In this document: in pieces, positions 17,101 through 24,044 of the stretch
Position numbering within the stretch: the stretch's first letter is position 1
How the letters are laid out: each line of letters begins with the position of its first letter
Assembly: GCF_900002405.1 (NCBI RefSeq)
Contig: NZ_LK995526.1
Location: 1 to 58,220 of the forward strand
Length of the DNA stretch: 58,220 nt
Origin: Actinomyces succiniciruminis
Lineage (GTDB): Bacteria > Actinomycetota > Actinomycetes > Actinomycetales > Actinomycetaceae
Direction: 5' to 3'
The notes under the pieces: model-generated
Database searches by the model: none
Told to the model about the DNA's origin: nothing
What the model saw: the letters and a program-made list of their open reading frames with translations, nothing else
Program-made: the position numbers and the translations under genes

Positions 17101-19474
17101 AGGAGCAGGTGGTGCCCGCGGGGACGGTGAGCGTCGCGGGGGTTCCGGTGGAGACGTCCAGCGTGCCGGAGCCGCCGTCGCCGTCGCAGGTGTAGGAGAC
17201 CTCGAAGGTGCGGTCCGCTCCGCCGGTCCAGCCGCCCGCGGCGGTCTCGTCGGCCGGCTCGACGACCTTGTTGACGTCGATGGTGCCGGTGTTGCGGACG
17301 ATGGTGTTGGTGACGTTCACCTGGCCGGCGGCCGGGGCGGTGGGCACCTGGACCGTCGGGTTGTCGATGCTGGGGGTGGTCCACTCGTAGGAGTCGTCCT
17401 TGAGGTCGCCGCTGGGGGCGTCCTCGGTGACGGTGCACTCGGCGCCCACGGGCAGGCCGGAGATGACGGCGGGCGTGGCGGTGGTGGCGGACCAGGTGCC
17501 GGCGAAGTCGCGGCCGTTGGCGCTGCCGCAGTCGTAGGTACCCGTGTAGGTCTTGTTCTGATCGGTCAGGCCGCCGTCGGGATCCGAGACGGTCTTGTTG
17601 ATCTGGATGGAGCCGGTCTTGAAGGTGTTGGTGACGGTGCAGGTGACCTGCTCGTCGACACCAAGGGTGACCTGGGAGTCGGTGACGGCGACGGCATCGC
17701 CGTCCTGGTTCACGCAGCTCCAGTCGCCCTGCTGGGAGAAGCCCTCAACGTTGCCGGTGGTGGCCTCCGACAGGGTGTAGGTGCCCGAGCGGGTCCACTG
17801 GCCGGTGACGGACTCCTCGCCGGACAGGCCGGAGATGGTCCGGTAGGGGAAGGCGGCGCCCTCGGCGGAGGTCTGGGTGGGGGTGGCCGTCAGGGTCCAG
17901 TTCTTCTCGCTGACGGCGGGGAAGGTCATCCCGTCGATTTCCTTGACGAGGGTGAGCTGGGAGCGGCCGACGTACTCGTTGTGCCAGGTGCAGGTGATAG
18001 CAGTGTTCTCGGCCGTGTCCGCCAGGTCCGAGCTGGACAGGTCGAGCGTGCCCTCGGAGAGGTTGACAGCGGAGTCGGTGAGCACCTCACCCCTGCGGTT
18101 CAGGAGCTCCTCGCCGTTGCCGTCGGTGACACAGGTGACCCCGGTCAGGCGCCAGCCGGAGGTGGTGTCGGTCGCCGTGTTGGCGTTGCTCTCCTTGACG
18201 ACGGCCTCGTCGTCCGGGGCCAGCAGTTCGTAGCGCCTGGAGTCGTGCGCGGTGCCGGCCTCGCCCCAGTCGGTGGGGGTCAGGGAGCTGATGCTGCCCC
18301 AGTCGGCAAGCGCCGTGGACCCTTCGGCGGAGACGTTCTCGTAGTCGAAGGTGGGGATGGTGGTCGAGTCTTCGAGCGAGGGGTCGGTGGTGACGTCCTT
18401 GGCGAAGGTGACGGCGCGGACCTGCTCCAGGGAGCCGTACAGGCAACCGTAGGTCTCGGCGTTCTCCTTGGTGATGAAGGTGTCCTCCAGGTTGTCCTGG
18501 TCGGACAGGTCCGCCGAGCAGGTGCCGCTGGTGCCGTTGTTGACGAAGCCCCACAGCTTCAGCTTGTACTGGATGCCGGTGGTGGTGTCGGTCCAGGCGG
18601 TCGATTCGGTCGCGGAGGCCACCTCGAGGATGTCGTCCTCGCAGGAACGGCCGAAGTTGTCGTAGATGGCGCCGCCTTGGTCACCGGCCACGGCGACGTC
18701 GCCGTTGGGGAGGGAGACAAGTCTACCGTTGCGGTCGTAGGCGTAGTGGTAGTTGCCGTTCCAGTTCCCAACGTACTGCCATCCGTTCCAGTACCACGTC
18801 CCCGTGGAACGGAGCCCTATGTTGCCATTCGCGTCATAGGCGTACTGGCCGCTGCCGTCGGAGACGTAGTGTCCCTCGGCGTCGAAGGTGGAGCGGCAGG
18901 TGTTGGCGGTCTCGGTCAGCGTCCAGGGGAAGGAGGAGCTGATGGCCTTGCCGAGCGTGAGGTCCATGGTGCCATTGACGACCGTCGGGGTGAGTTGACC
19001 GAGTTGCACCACCGGGCGGTTACTGTGGCGCATGGTGGCCACCAGGAAGGGACTGCCAGCAGTGACGCTGTCCGTCGCCGCAGGCTTCAGTCCGACGGTA
19101 CTCTGAACCTCGTCGTTGTAGACAGTTGGACAGTTGACCATTCCCTGCGCGCGGCTGTAGCCGAAGGACGCAAAGATGTTCTGTGAGGAACTGACCTCCG
19201 AAGTGCTGTAACCGGCCCCCCGAGGGGAGTAACGCACACACGCGGAGTCATACGCCGACGCAGGGGTGGTATAGGAGTTCGTCGTCACGTCGTGTTGAAT
19301 TGCCGTCGCCTCACCCAGGTCAACTACCACTTCAGCCGCCTGAGCGGTCGGCTGAATCGGCAGTACCGCGCCGCCGATGAAGGCGCTGGCGAACAGCGCA
19401 AGCACGGTGACGACCGCCGTCAGTCTGGACCGAGAAGGCAAGCGCTTCCGGCGCGATGAATCGGCGTGATGCAT
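11108..19474 (-). CDS. Giant pilus tip adhesin with 13 Cys-paired repeats (DUF5979-type), LPLSG-anchored
   Basis: This 2788-aa surface protein heads the first pilus operon. It has a signal peptide (about 1-45), a head domain (about 50-500) and one prealbumin-like domain (about 505-620). Thirteen tandem repeats of about 116 residues (about 621-2130) follow. Each has an initial (N/T)K, one Cys in a YTC/YDC-type strand, a second Cys in C(T/S)(V/F)(T/S)E, and a closing VTNT-like strand. This pattern suits DUF5979 and implies a disulfide and possibly an isopeptide bond per repeat. Three DUF11-like repeats (about 2131-2600), a SpaA-type domain with E-box WVVETKAPAGH, and the sorting signal LPLSG (about 2749) complete it; Ser replaces the usual Thr. 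The head contains YAYDANGN and YAYDRNGR, resembling YD repeats. The ATG at 19474 is chosen because the signal peptide starts there. Long plus-strand frames opposite it are shadows. Confidence 0.88.
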   Translation of the reverse strand: MHHADSSRRKRLPSRSRLTAVVTVLALFASAFIGGAVLPIQPTAQAAEVVVDLGEATAIQHDVTTNSYTTPASAYDSACVRYSPRGAGYSTSEVSSSQNIFASFGYSRAQGMVNCPTVYNDEVQSTVGLKPAATDSVTAGSPFLVATMRHSNRPVVQLGQLTPTVVNGTMDLTLGKAISSSFPWTLTETANTCRSTFDAEGHYVSDGSGQYAYDANGNIGLRSTGTWYWNGWQYVGNWNGNYHYAYDRNGRLVSLPNGDVAVAGDQGGAIYDNFGRSCEDDILEVASATESTAWTDTTTGIQYKLKLWGFVNNGTSGTCSADLSDQDNLEDTFITKENAETYGCLYGSLEQVRAVTFAKDVTTDPSLEDSTTIPTFDYENVSAEGSTALADWGSISSLTPTDWGEAGTAHDSRRYELLAPDDEAVVKESNANTATDTTSGWRLTGVTCVTDGNGEELLNRRGEVLTDSAVNLSEGTLDLSSSDLADTAENTAITCTWHNEYVGRSQLTLVKEIDGMTFPAVSEKNWTLTATPTQTSAEGAAFPYRTISGLSGEESVTGQWTRSGTYTLSEATTGNVEGFSQQGDWSCVNQDGDAVAVTDSQVTLGVDEQVTCTVTNTFKTGSIQINKTVSDPDGGLTDQNKTYTGTYDCGSANGRDFAGTWSATTATPAVISGLPVGAECTVTEDAPSGDLKDDSYEWTTPSIDNPTVQVPTAPAAGQVNVTNTIVRNTGTIDVNKVVEPADETAAGGWTGGADRTFEVSYTCDGDGGSGTLDVSTGTPATLTVPAGTTCSFTETAPETADGDFKDSSYEWTGAGSFDKPSVTVGKDTSETITVTNTYKRVLVDLNVAKQVDGEGYNGGDATFAIDYDCGADYAGTVNVANGASTTVQVPRGALCTVSEPASSLNEDLLADAYDWGTPSYEGLDAAEGTMVSAADGGKTVTVVNPTEAAWGKVAVTKNVSPDAGPVTAGTTFPVTVTCDAPAQGETENYTGAFDLAATGSEATATTPYIAAGANCTVSETAPTGSTGLTDASYKWTAGPEDQSVTVQGDHTEQVTVTNTWQRDYGDFTITKQLTDLDGQGADNTYTGTWTCSHPGDDDATGTWSVTGSGAATLSVTSGPATAGGTSAAVLLGSTCTVTEEDPGAPNAADSSYVFSTAGTTSGPVTIDPDTRTGNVDVTNVVARTTGGLTITKSVEGAEAGTGFADTDFTFTYTCTPLSGEAITGTATVRAGQVTEPITGIPEGSSCTVTESTDALPAAIDPYRWDADGTSMTATPSTGASVSADGGSISFTMPGGDEPGVAVAATNTMSERYGSIQVTKTVADNNKANGFTGAGEKLFPITVTCDGAQAYSGTLADGETVTVGDIPLGQTCTVTEGTISGGLADGSYAWGEPTITDPVRITSEDASSGTVTVTNTIERVRADVNLNKVLSGELATQFGADNTYSGAFTCTHDGDADVTGTWSVDGAGNAAITYDDGEAPYVDSTCTPTEDLDASGAPDTDPSFSWGEPSYDAATVTADGTAAMTVTNTVNRDMGSLTAAKTVIGETDGLKDGQTFTLNATCTAPGVDGELTATATVADGESGVAFDREIPAGWTCAISETSPTQDQLKDSSYAWEMATVFPDEVTITKDETVAVSATNTIRRVTSDLSLTKAYGDGLSEGVVVDESFSGDIACHYDDGQGITQDWSLTWTADGAGAATIDGLPTGGLPLGTVCTAAEDAPTQDQLKDISYRWAEPTVSDPVTIGADAAANTLTVTNDAERAAQPLTITKAYTGIDGALNDGATVRGGWSCTQADGSEVGGRWELPASGGSTTVSEGAAGATIYAGADCTLTEDTPIDTSGLTDVSYTWNNPAYDVAADGQTFTDGNTLTGIAQDSDPVLRVTNSTQRIYGALAINKLVNGLDGVTAAESNTYAGTWACTAPDGTGNEGTWRVTGAGAATLTGDYTQILVGSDCTVTETGRPTAPVSGDPSYQWTDPELDGDYGTVTQAQTIARDATSTAEVTNAADERTLATGFTVNKAISGATDGATGESYTVDYTCTAGQDTFTGTLTLPADGTAVAVADVPVGATCTLTEAAPGDDALAAPADGSFTWTDPMTYEVEGADADTSTPGAVTFTLPAQADAAVTATVTNDVAPHAGVNKTFTGTSKHLDADGNWTGETWDVTYEVTVTNPSQVQDLTYDLVDTPTVPEGTTLNSITVTGGALADALTQASGPVTVVDGATLPAGATHTYTVVLNVTAPDTGIPGVGDGECSAQAATDGTAIHNTAAVTSGEVTDTAEDCGDVPTNPKFSVRKDGVDVVRNGDTYTATYTVTVENTSRAASQIIADVTDTPALPETAKITGVAVLENGEAATDAEIPGITDGVLDGPITLARADSGPVLAGGTAGEDGTVTGGGTRVITVQVSFTVDSAADFEDTDYQCGHERADGAPSGLVNTTAMVGDTDGDENNTACLDLTPRLTVSKSVATTGVGTSSSFDVAYTITVTNEGELAQSTGLLRDKPDFAPGLDIDQVTVTAPGGDPVAAAADAEGYYTLTAGDVIAPGQSAQYTITFTVTVDPGNTDYSEELLECSVEADGTRTPGHGLFNEVYPTDGRDASGRSDNTACEPVTPDAGKRIITLRKTGTQVQADGTTNLPGAEFDIYDVDPATDGAAPIENGVSVDPVDGSLFTSAGLPINHDYWVVETKAPAGHSLLPRPIQFHLGVDADGNTTITLAETNLTADTIAVIPAVTDADGNVVTAIGINIHDVETGTLPLSGGRGIGVYVAWAGLLLTAALVLTITQTSRRRGRRA

Positions 19475-20003
19475 TGACGACTTCCCCACACGTATCGGAA
19501 CCAGGAAACCGCTCCCAGAGAAAGCGGCCTCGCGAGCAGCATTGACCACTCACGGGTCTTTAACAGTACCGCGTTACCTTGAGGTCTGACGCACGTTTGA
19601 CCGTCTTTGCTGCAACATTTCAAGCACGATCTACATAACCGCCATACATACACAACGATATGACTACGATTGCCACCCAAACAGGCATAAACGAAGCCTC
19701 GTTCGGAAATCTTCGCACCAATTGCCCTCTGGCCGCTTGAGTCACTTCACCCGGTGCGGCCCCCAGCCGACCACGGGCCCCGTCCGCCTGTGGCAGGACC
19801 ACCTGCCGAAGCACGCGCTCGTCGGCCTGCTCGGCCGCCGACGGCGCCTTCCTCCGGGACCGCCTCCTCACGCATGCACTCGTCGGCGATCCTGAAGGCG
19901 ATTCAACCGGCTCTTCCGGTTTGAAGATGTGGTAAGCCTGGTGGAGGTCACCCGACTGCGGGGGGTGCGTCCTGGTGCGGGGGTGTGCGCGGTGGGGTGT
20001 GTG

Positions 20004-20134
20004 ACGGTTCGTGCGTTGGCCCGACGGTTCGTGCGTTACGGTCAACGATTCATCCCTTCCCGCAACGGTTCGCGGGGTAGGTGCACAAACCGTCGCGGTT
20101 CATGGCGAATCGTTGCTGCTACCTGACGAACCGT
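20004..20134. repeat. Phased half-site array, right copy (ACGGTTC family)
   Basis: Four direct sites ACGGTTC (20004), ACGGTTC (20024), ACGATTC (20045) and ACGGTTC (20065) are followed by inverted AAACCGT (20087), GAATCGT (20107) and GAACCGT (20128). Spacing is 20-21 bp within each arm. The first two units share the 14-mer ACGGTTCGTGCGTT, which recurs as ACGGTTCATGCGTT at 429. The whole segment aligns in inverted orientation with 389-456. Confidence 0.8.
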
Positions 20135-20649
20135 CACACGCGAGAAGCATGCGATCCCTCCGCCCCCTTCAGGGCGGCCCGCGCAGTCGGAGCCCTGGCA
20201 GTGATTGTCATGATCCGGGACAAACGCGCCTCAACACCCCCAGAGGCGATCCTGCATCCGCGTGATTCCAACGTTTCGCTCGCGGCCGCCAACACTGCCG
20301 GGCCCGTTTGTCCCGGCTGGCTATACTCCGGGCCGCCGACCACAACAGCATGCGCACCGATGGCAAGCCGGAGTTATCGGCGTGAACGTGCGTGTAGGAT
20401 CAGGGCTTTTCGTTGACGTGGTGGGCGGGAAAGTCGGGTTCAATTGGCGGTGGGGCGTGATTCAGCATGCTTCGCACTAACAGGCCGCGTTGTGCGGTAT
20501 GCGGCTCCGGGATGATACGTACCGGCCCACCGCCTCCCTGGAGGCTGGACTCTCTTGGTGGCCCGCAGCCCCACGTGACCGGCTCGCGCTGTGGGCCGCA
20601 CCCGAGAGCGCGGTGGCCAGCCCCCGAATCACTCACCCGCTCGTGCCTT

Positions 20650-20752
20650 GCACGACCTCGGGCCGCGTTCCACGACTTTGGTGCCTGTTGCACGACCACC
20701 CCGGGGTCGTGGAAAGCGCACCAGGGTCGTGCAGTAACGCCCAGGGTCGTAC
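20650..20752. repeat. Phased half-site array, right copy (GCACGACC family)
   Basis: GCACGACC (20650), CCACGACT (20670) and GCACGACC (20690) are followed by inverted GGTCGTGG (20705), GGTCGTGC (20725) and GGTCGTAC (20745). Spacing is 20, 20, 15, 20, 20 bp, identical to the copy at 101-203. The reverse complement aligns with that copy over about 105 bp with roughly 85% identity by eye. Confidence 0.85.
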
Positions 20753-20933
20753 AAAGCCACCCCGACCCCCGACGCCGGACACCACCACCCACACAAATGC
20801 CGGGCCGAACGAACCAGCCGGCAGACCACAACACGCCCCAACCACACACATCCGCGCCGATAGCCCAAAGGCCCAGATCTGGCGGACCGTAGTCCAAACA
20901 ACTCCGCCATTTATCTGGGCCCTGACAGCTCTC

Positions 20934-20955
20934 CTCAGTGTCTTAAGGCACTGAG
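20934..20955. terminator. 22-bp palindrome, possible bidirectional terminator
   Basis: CTCAGTG (20934-20940) and CACTGAG (20949-20955) flank TCTTAAGG, itself nearly palindromic. It sits just beyond the 3' end of the methyltransferase gene (stop at 21062). The role as a terminator is inferred from position only. Confidence 0.35.
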
Positions 20956-21061
20956 AGACACCCGGTTTCCCGGGGAGTCGGGCGGTCCCACCCGCTCAAC
21001 TCCCCACGATTATGAGGACGCAGGCGCGCGGTCGGCAAGCCCGATCTGCGGAGCACCCGCC

Positions 21062-22666
21062 CTACTCCCACAGCAGCAGCCCGTCGGCCAGCAGGTCGCG
21101 CGCGTCGGCGACCATGCGCGCGGTAAGCGCCTCGGCGTCGGCGCCGGTCAGTGCCGCCACGGCGGTGGCGATCTGTCCGACGCTCAGCTCACCGTCGGCC
21201 ACCTCCACCAGCGCCGCCAGCGCCGTGTCCGCCCGCACGGTGCGGGCGAAGCCGCCGCCCTGGCGCAGCAGGATCACGCTGGGTTCGCTGTCGCCCGGAC
21301 GCAGGTGGCGTTCCTCGGTGACGTCGGGCGCGACGACGGGGTGCAGCGCCGCCACCTCTGCGTCGCTCATGGCGGCCAGGCGGCTGCGCGATGCCACCGA
21401 CGCCGCCACATGCGGTCCGAGCGGTCCCGTCGGCCGGGTGCCGACCTCCTCCAGCACCTGCCAGAGCGCACGGCCCCCGGCATCTGCATCATCCGGCCGG
21501 TGCAGCACCACGTAGCCGAAGCCGACGGCCTCCACCTTCCGGGCGGCGAAGTCGTCGATCCACGCCCCCAGGGCGGCCTCGAAGCCGGCGCGGTCGCGCT
21601 CGGGAATGGTGCCGCCGTCGCGCAGCCACATGGTGGCGTACTCGACCGGGTCCTGCACCTCCCGTTGAATGACCCAGGCATCGACGCCGTCCGGCAGCCA
21701 GCCGCTCACGCGCTCCCGCCAGTCCTGGCCGGCGTGGTGCTCCCAGTTGCCGAGCATGACGGCGAAGCCGCCGCCCGTCAGGTGCGCTCCGAGGGCGGGC
21801 AGGAGCATCGGCAGGACGGGGCCGCCGGCGTCGCGGTACTCCATGAGCGGCAGGCCGGCCGCGCGGACCGCCGGCGGCGTGATGACGAAGGGCGGGTTGG
21901 TGGCGACCAGGTCGAAGCGGCGCCCGGCCACCGGTTCCAGGAAGGAGCCGCACAGCAGTTCCAACCGCGCGGGGTCGGTGCCGGCCAGGGCCGCGTTGAA
22001 GGCGGTGAAGGCCAGTGCCCGCGCGGAGATGTCGGTGGCGACGACGTGTTCTGCGTGTCGCAGCAGGTACAGGGTCTGGATGCCGCAGCCGCAGCCGAGG
22101 TCCAGGGCGGTGTCCACCGGGGTGCGCGGGGTCAGGCCGGCCAGGGTCAGGCCGGCTCCGCCAATGCCCAGGACGTGGTCGGGGGCCAACTGCCCCTGCG
22201 ATACCAGCTCCCCCAGGTCGGAGGCCACCCACCAGCGCACCTCGCCGGCGTCGTCGCGCGCCTCGTGGGGGCGCAGGTCGACGGCGGCCCGCACCCGGTC
22301 CGCGACCGCGACGACCAGCCCCATGGCCCGGGCGCCCGCGGCACCGGTGCGCGGCAGGGCCGCGTCCAGTTCCGCTGCGGACACCGGCTCCCCGAGCATG
22401 AACAGGGCGGTCAGCACGGCCACGGGGTCGGCCGCACCGCCCGGCTCGGCATCGGTGCGGGCGGCGCGCCCTGCGCTCAGCACCTCCCGCACCCGCCGCA
22501 GGGCGGGGTAGCGCTGCTCGCGACGCAGGGCGGCGTCGGCGGCGGGACCGAGCAGTTCGGCGACGGCGTCCACGCCCCAGCCGGACGCCTCCAGGTCGGC
22601 GCGCAGGGCGGCGGCCTGGGCCGGAGTGGCCACGGGCGGAGGCGGAGGGCTGGGGGCGTCGGTCAT
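21062..22666 (-). CDS. SAM-dependent methyltransferase (HemK/RlmG-like NPPF type)
   Basis: This 534-aa protein has a central class I methyltransferase domain (about residues 150-330). It carries the glycine motif LDLGCGCGIQT (SAM binding), the acidic strand end VATDIS, and NPPF, the catalytic motif shared by N-methyltransferases acting on protein glutamine or on RNA/DNA bases. The N-terminal about 140 residues form a helical domain with a winged-helix feel, and the C-terminal about 180 residues are specific to actinobacterial homologues. The substrate is unknown. The ATG at 22666 is preceded by TACGGT 7 nt upstream, consistent with a leaderless transcript, and no ribosome site is seen. It lies downstream of the Tad genes on the same strand but appears to have its own promoter. 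Confidence 0.82.
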   Translation of the reverse strand: MTDAPSPPPPPVATPAQAAALRADLEASGWGVDAVAELLGPAADAALRREQRYPALRRVREVLSAGRAARTDAEPGGAADPVAVLTALFMLGEPVSAAELDAALPRTGAAGARAMGLVVAVADRVRAAVDLRPHEARDDAGEVRWWVASDLGELVSQGQLAPDHVLGIGGAGLTLAGLTPRTPVDTALDLGCGCGIQTLYLLRHAEHVVATDISARALAFTAFNAALAGTDPARLELLCGSFLEPVAGRRFDLVATNPPFVITPPAVRAAGLPLMEYRDAGGPVLPMLLPALGAHLTGGGFAVMLGNWEHHAGQDWRERVSGWLPDGVDAWVIQREVQDPVEYATMWLRDGGTIPERDRAGFEAALGAWIDDFAARKVEAVGFGYVVLHRPDDADAGGRALWQVLEEVGTRPTGPLGPHVAASVASRSRLAAMSDAEVAALHPVVAPDVTEERHLRPGDSEPSVILLRQGGGFARTVRADTALAALVEVADGELSVGQIATAVAALTGADAEALTARMVADARDLLADGLLLWE

Positions 22667-22673
22667 AGGGGCG

Positions 22674-22679
22674 ACCGTA
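22674..22679 (-). promoter_or_regulatory. Leaderless -10 of methyltransferase gene
   Basis: TACGGT followed by 7 nt and the ATG at 22666; one of a set of identically spaced sites in this window. Confidence 0.45.
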
Positions 22680-22763
22680 CCGCTTTGCCGCGCGCCGGCC
22701 ACCGCGGGCCGCACGCGTATCCGGTCGTGCCCACCGCAGCTTGCCGCCCGCCGTCTCCCGGGT

Positions 22764-24044
22764 TCATCCGGCCAGCATGTCCACGCCTACGCTGAGCACC
22801 ACCGGGACGATGCCCAGGATGATGAAAGCCGGCAGGAAGCAGGTGCCCAACGGCAGCACCAGTCGGACCGCCAGGCGCTCGGCGGCCTCCGCGTCTGCGG
22901 CCTGCCGGCCGGCCCGCAGGGAGGCGGCGGTGCCGGCGAGCAGCGGCGCGGGCGAGGCCCCGTCCTCCCAGCCCGTTCGTAGGCACGCCTCGAGCCGGCC
23001 GTAGCGACGCGGCCCCCGCGACTCCGCCCAGCCCCACCACCGGCGTCGGTGCGGCCCGTTCGCGGCGCCGCCCTCCTCGGCGTCATCCTGCGAACCGGCC
23101 GCGGCAGCGCCCACTCCCCCGTGTCCGGCCCGCCACGCCTCGTCCCAGTCGGCCCCCAGCAGCAGGGCCCGACCGACCACGCCCAGCATCTCGTCGTCCA
23201 AGGCCCGCCCCAACGCCTGCAGCGTCCCCGGCACCGACGCGCCGGCCGCGAGCGCTGCCCCGGCCAGGTCCAGGACGAGAGCCTCGTCAACCTCCTCCGG
23301 GGCGGCAGCCGCGGCCGCGACCAGCCTTCCGGTCAGCCAGTGGCCGACGCCCATGAGGACCACGCCGGCCACCCCCAGGGCACTGCCCCAGCCGCCGTCG
23401 AGGAGCATCTGCCCGGGGTGGGCGCCGATCGCGGAGCCGAGCAGCAGCCCGACCGGCGGCAACAGGGCCAGCAGGCGTGCGGTGGAGCGCGGCCCGGACA
23501 GGGCGGTGCGGCGGGAGGCGTCGGCGTGCCCGGAGTCGGCCACTCCCCCGGCGACGGCCTCCAGCACACCCGCGAGCGGGGCGCCGAGCGCCGTTGTCAG
23601 CCGACAGGCGGCCACGGCCCCGGGCACTGCCGCGGCGGTCAGACGCCGACGGGCGTTGCGGGCGCGGTGCCCCGGCAGCGGCGGTTCCCACTGCCAGCGT
23701 CCCGCCCGGCGGCGGGGCAGCCAGCCCGTGGGCGGCTCCCGGGCGAGGGCGCGCAGGGCGGGTGGGACGCCGTCGTCGTCGGGGCGGGTGCCCTCACTGA
23801 TGCCGGCGCGCTGGAAGGTGCGCTCCCAGGCGCGCTGCGGGGTCGCGCCGGCGCGCAGCAGGGTGGCGACCTCGGTCAGCACCAGTCCGAGGTCGAGGTC
23901 CTCTGCGCCGGGCCGGGGTGGTCGGGCCAGGCGTCCGGCGTGGTGGGTGCCGAGCGCGGCCGGGGGCTCACGCCGGGCGGGCAGCAGGATCACCGCGGCG
24001 GCCAGGGCCACCAGCAGCCCGGCCAGTACCTGCGCGCCGCTCAT
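22764..24044 (-). CDS. Tad/type II secretion F-domain protein, apparent TadB-TadC fusion
   Basis: This 426-aa inner-membrane platform protein of a Tad-type (Flp pilus) system would connect the ATPase to the pilus. Two GspF-like cytoplasmic segments are visible. The first (about 50-190) contains VLTEVATLLRAGATPQRAW; the second (about 270-390) contains LDLAGAALAAGASVPGTLQAL. Membrane helices lie near 5-20, 195-245 and 400-425. Separate TadB and TadC proteins normally each carry one such segment, so this looks like a fusion. The segment boundaries are eroded by Arg/Gly-rich linkers. The ATG at 24044 overlaps the TadA stop by 4 bp (ATGA). No Flp pilin, TadE or TadF gene follows; the next gene is the methyltransferase. 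Confidence 0.82.
   Translation of the reverse strand: MSGAQVLAGLLVALAAAVILLPARREPPAALGTHHAGRLARPPRPGAEDLDLGLVLTEVATLLRAGATPQRAWERTFQRAGISEGTRPDDDGVPPALRALAREPPTGWLPRRRAGRWQWEPPLPGHRARNARRRLTAAAVPGAVAACRLTTALGAPLAGVLEAVAGGVADSGHADASRRTALSGPRSTARLLALLPPVGLLLGSAIGAHPGQMLLDGGWGSALGVAGVVLMGVGHWLTGRLVAAAAAAPEEVDEALVLDLAGAALAAGASVPGTLQALGRALDDEMLGVVGRALLLGADWDEAWRAGHGGVGAAAAGSQDDAEEGGAANGPHRRRWWGWAESRGPRRYGRLEACLRTGWEDGASPAPLLAGTAASLRAGRQAADAEAAERLAVRLVLPLGTCFLPAFIILGIVPVVLSVGVDMLAG

Larger units (their letters stand above)
19475..21061. other. Gene-poor, repeat-rich intergenic region
   Basis: About 1.6 kb without a convincing gene. 19550-19690 is relatively AT-rich and probably carries the promoter of the minus-strand giant adhesin, with TACTGT on the minus strand near 19568 as one possible -10. 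The rest holds the phased arrays at 20004-20134 and 20650-20752 and a palindrome at 20934-20955. A 141-aa minus frame (19620-20045) has one hydrophobic segment but no recognisable domain and overlaps an array, so I do not call it. Confidence 0.6.

Noticed and set aside
16196-19186. Plus-strand open frame of 996 aa
   Set aside because: Antisense shadow of the same adhesin, with the same Gly/Val bias.
19620-20045. 141-aa minus-strand frame with a hydrophobic C-terminus
   Set aside because: Overlaps a phased array, no ribosome site, no recognisable domain.
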